Origin: Microcaldota archaeon
GTDB taxonomy: Archaea > Micrarchaeota > Micrarchaeia > Norongarragalinales > UBA8480
Length of the DNA: 46,151 nt
Assembly (NCBI GenBank): GCA_023247085.1
Contig: JAHFHC010000007.1
Location: forward strand, 1-46,151
Direction of reading: 5' to 3'
The translations under genes and the position numbers were made by a program. Below the pieces are notes generated by a model that did no database searches, was not told where the DNA came from, and saw only the letters and a list, made by a program, of their open reading frames with translations. The first letter of the stretch is position 1. Each line of letters starts with the position of its first letter. Shown one piece after another: positions 45,191 to 46,151 of this stretch.

Positions 45191-46151
45191 TTGCCTAAAT
45201 TGGACGCGAAGCGTTGTTATTATCATTTATGTGAAAGGCAATTAGCAAAAACGCATGAATGTAGATTTTGCAAGCAATCTTTTTGTGAAGAGCATTTGAG
45301 CGCTAGAGTTCCTAATAGACCGCTTTTTAAAGCAAGTAATCATAAGGAAGTCCTAAAACATGCAGAGTGGGTTCGAAAAGGAGGTCATCCTTGCATACCT
45401 TTTTTTGATTACTTAAATTATGGTTATGCTTCTGAAGTTTTTGAGCGTAAAAAGTCTCAAGCAAGCAAAAATCCCGTTATGCCTAGCCAAACTAAGGGTA
45501 TTTGCTATTTTCACTTGTGTCGGGCACACGTTGAGGTTTTTTCTTGTAATTTTTGTAAAGAACGCTTTTGTAAAGAGCACCTAAAACCAAAGCTTCCCGG
45601 AATTTGGCGAGCTCGCGAGACAAGCTATAAGGATCGAGTTTACAATTTAGAAAGAAATGAAGCGGGGGGGCATCCTTGCGTTGCCTTTTATGATTATACT
45701 GAACAAGAGCGTGAGAATAAAATTTTACAGTATGGAGAAGCGTTAGATACTCTAAGTGGAAAAAATCGAAGCGGCTACGTCAGCACAAAATCTTCCGATT
45801 CTAAAAATAAATACAATTATAGTAGTAGCCCGCAGCCAGTGAATTTGAGTAATCAAGCAGAAACTTATCCTTCAGTAAAACACGAGAATGAGGATAAGTT
45901 TACATATTTAGATAATAACAATGTGACTTATGAAGGGCGCGTAAGAAACGACCAAAAGTATTTCAACTACAAACGAAAGTCGGATGATTTTCCAAAGTTT
46001 CTAATAGCACTTGCAATTGTCCTTTTTGTAATTGTACTTTATCAGAGTTCTAATAATATGCCTGTTGGGCTTAATTTTAGTAATTCTACTTTAAACATTT
46101 CAATAAATAAAAATCTTTCAAACTTAAGCAACATTATAATTAGTTCTGTGC
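45191..46151 (+). CDS. Tandem AN1-like zinc-finger membrane protein (partial at right edge)
   Basis: TTG start after GGTGGTAGG; RCYYHLCERQLAKTHECRFCKQSFCEEHL...GGHPC and ICYFHLCRAHVEVFSCNFCKERFCKEHL...GGHPC; TM FLIALAIVLFVIVLYQS. Confidence 0.7.
   Translation, partial: MPKLDAKRCYYHLCERQLAKTHECRFCKQSFCEEHLSARVPNRPLFKASNHKEVLKHAEWVRKGGHPCIPFFDYLNYGYASEVFERKKSQASKNPVMPSQTKGICYFHLCRAHVEVFSCNFCKERFCKEHLKPKLPGIWRARETSYKDRVYNLERNEAGGHPCVAFYDYTEQERENKILQYGEALDTLSGKNRSGYVSTKSSDSKNKYNYSSSPQPVNLSNQAETYPSVKHENEDKFTYLDNNNVTYEGRVRNDQKYFNYKRKSDDFPKFLIALAIVLFVIVLYQSSNNMPVGLNFSNSTLNISINKNLSNLSNIIISSV

Noticed and set aside
1-46151. CRISPR arrays
   Set aside because: No short direct repeats with unique regular spacers; the only regular repeats are the 129-bp coding repeats.

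Overview
Archaeal chromosomal window, AT-rich. Gene content (A/V-type ATP synthase operon, PolD DP1/DP2, Drg GTPase, archaeal RibC/RibK, UPF0147) points to an archaeon, possibly a DPANN/Diapherotrites-like lineage; that lineage call is a low-confidence inference. Most of the window is housekeeping: A-ATPase H-I-K-E-C-F-A-B-[Nudix]-D on the minus strand, polD, hisS, ribH/ribC/ribK, msrA, an MgtA-type P-ATPase, cutA, a YjjX-type NTPase, htpX and a beta-CASP-type nuclease. Points worth a second look: (1) tRNA-Arg(CCT) apparently interrupted by two introns, one of them inside the T-loop; (2) a canonical box C/D sRNA near 36 kb; (3) an FMN-binding lipoprotein next to ApbE (extracytoplasmic flavinylation pair); (4) a divergent RibC/RibH-fold paralogue by the ATPase operon; (5) two paralogous proteins built from homogenised 43-aa/129-bp repeats with a shared N-terminal domain; (6) tRNA-His, then a leader with mutually exclusive hairpins, then HisRS; (7) an unassigned structured RNA at about 41.5-41.7 kb; (8) a PIN/P-loop kinase in-frame join with an A8 frameshift; (9) a candidate new toxin-antitoxin pair, a transposase with a divergent small regulatory operon, and a tandem AN1-like zinc-finger membrane protein at the right edge. 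No searches were run; everything is from reading the sequence and the supplied ORF track.
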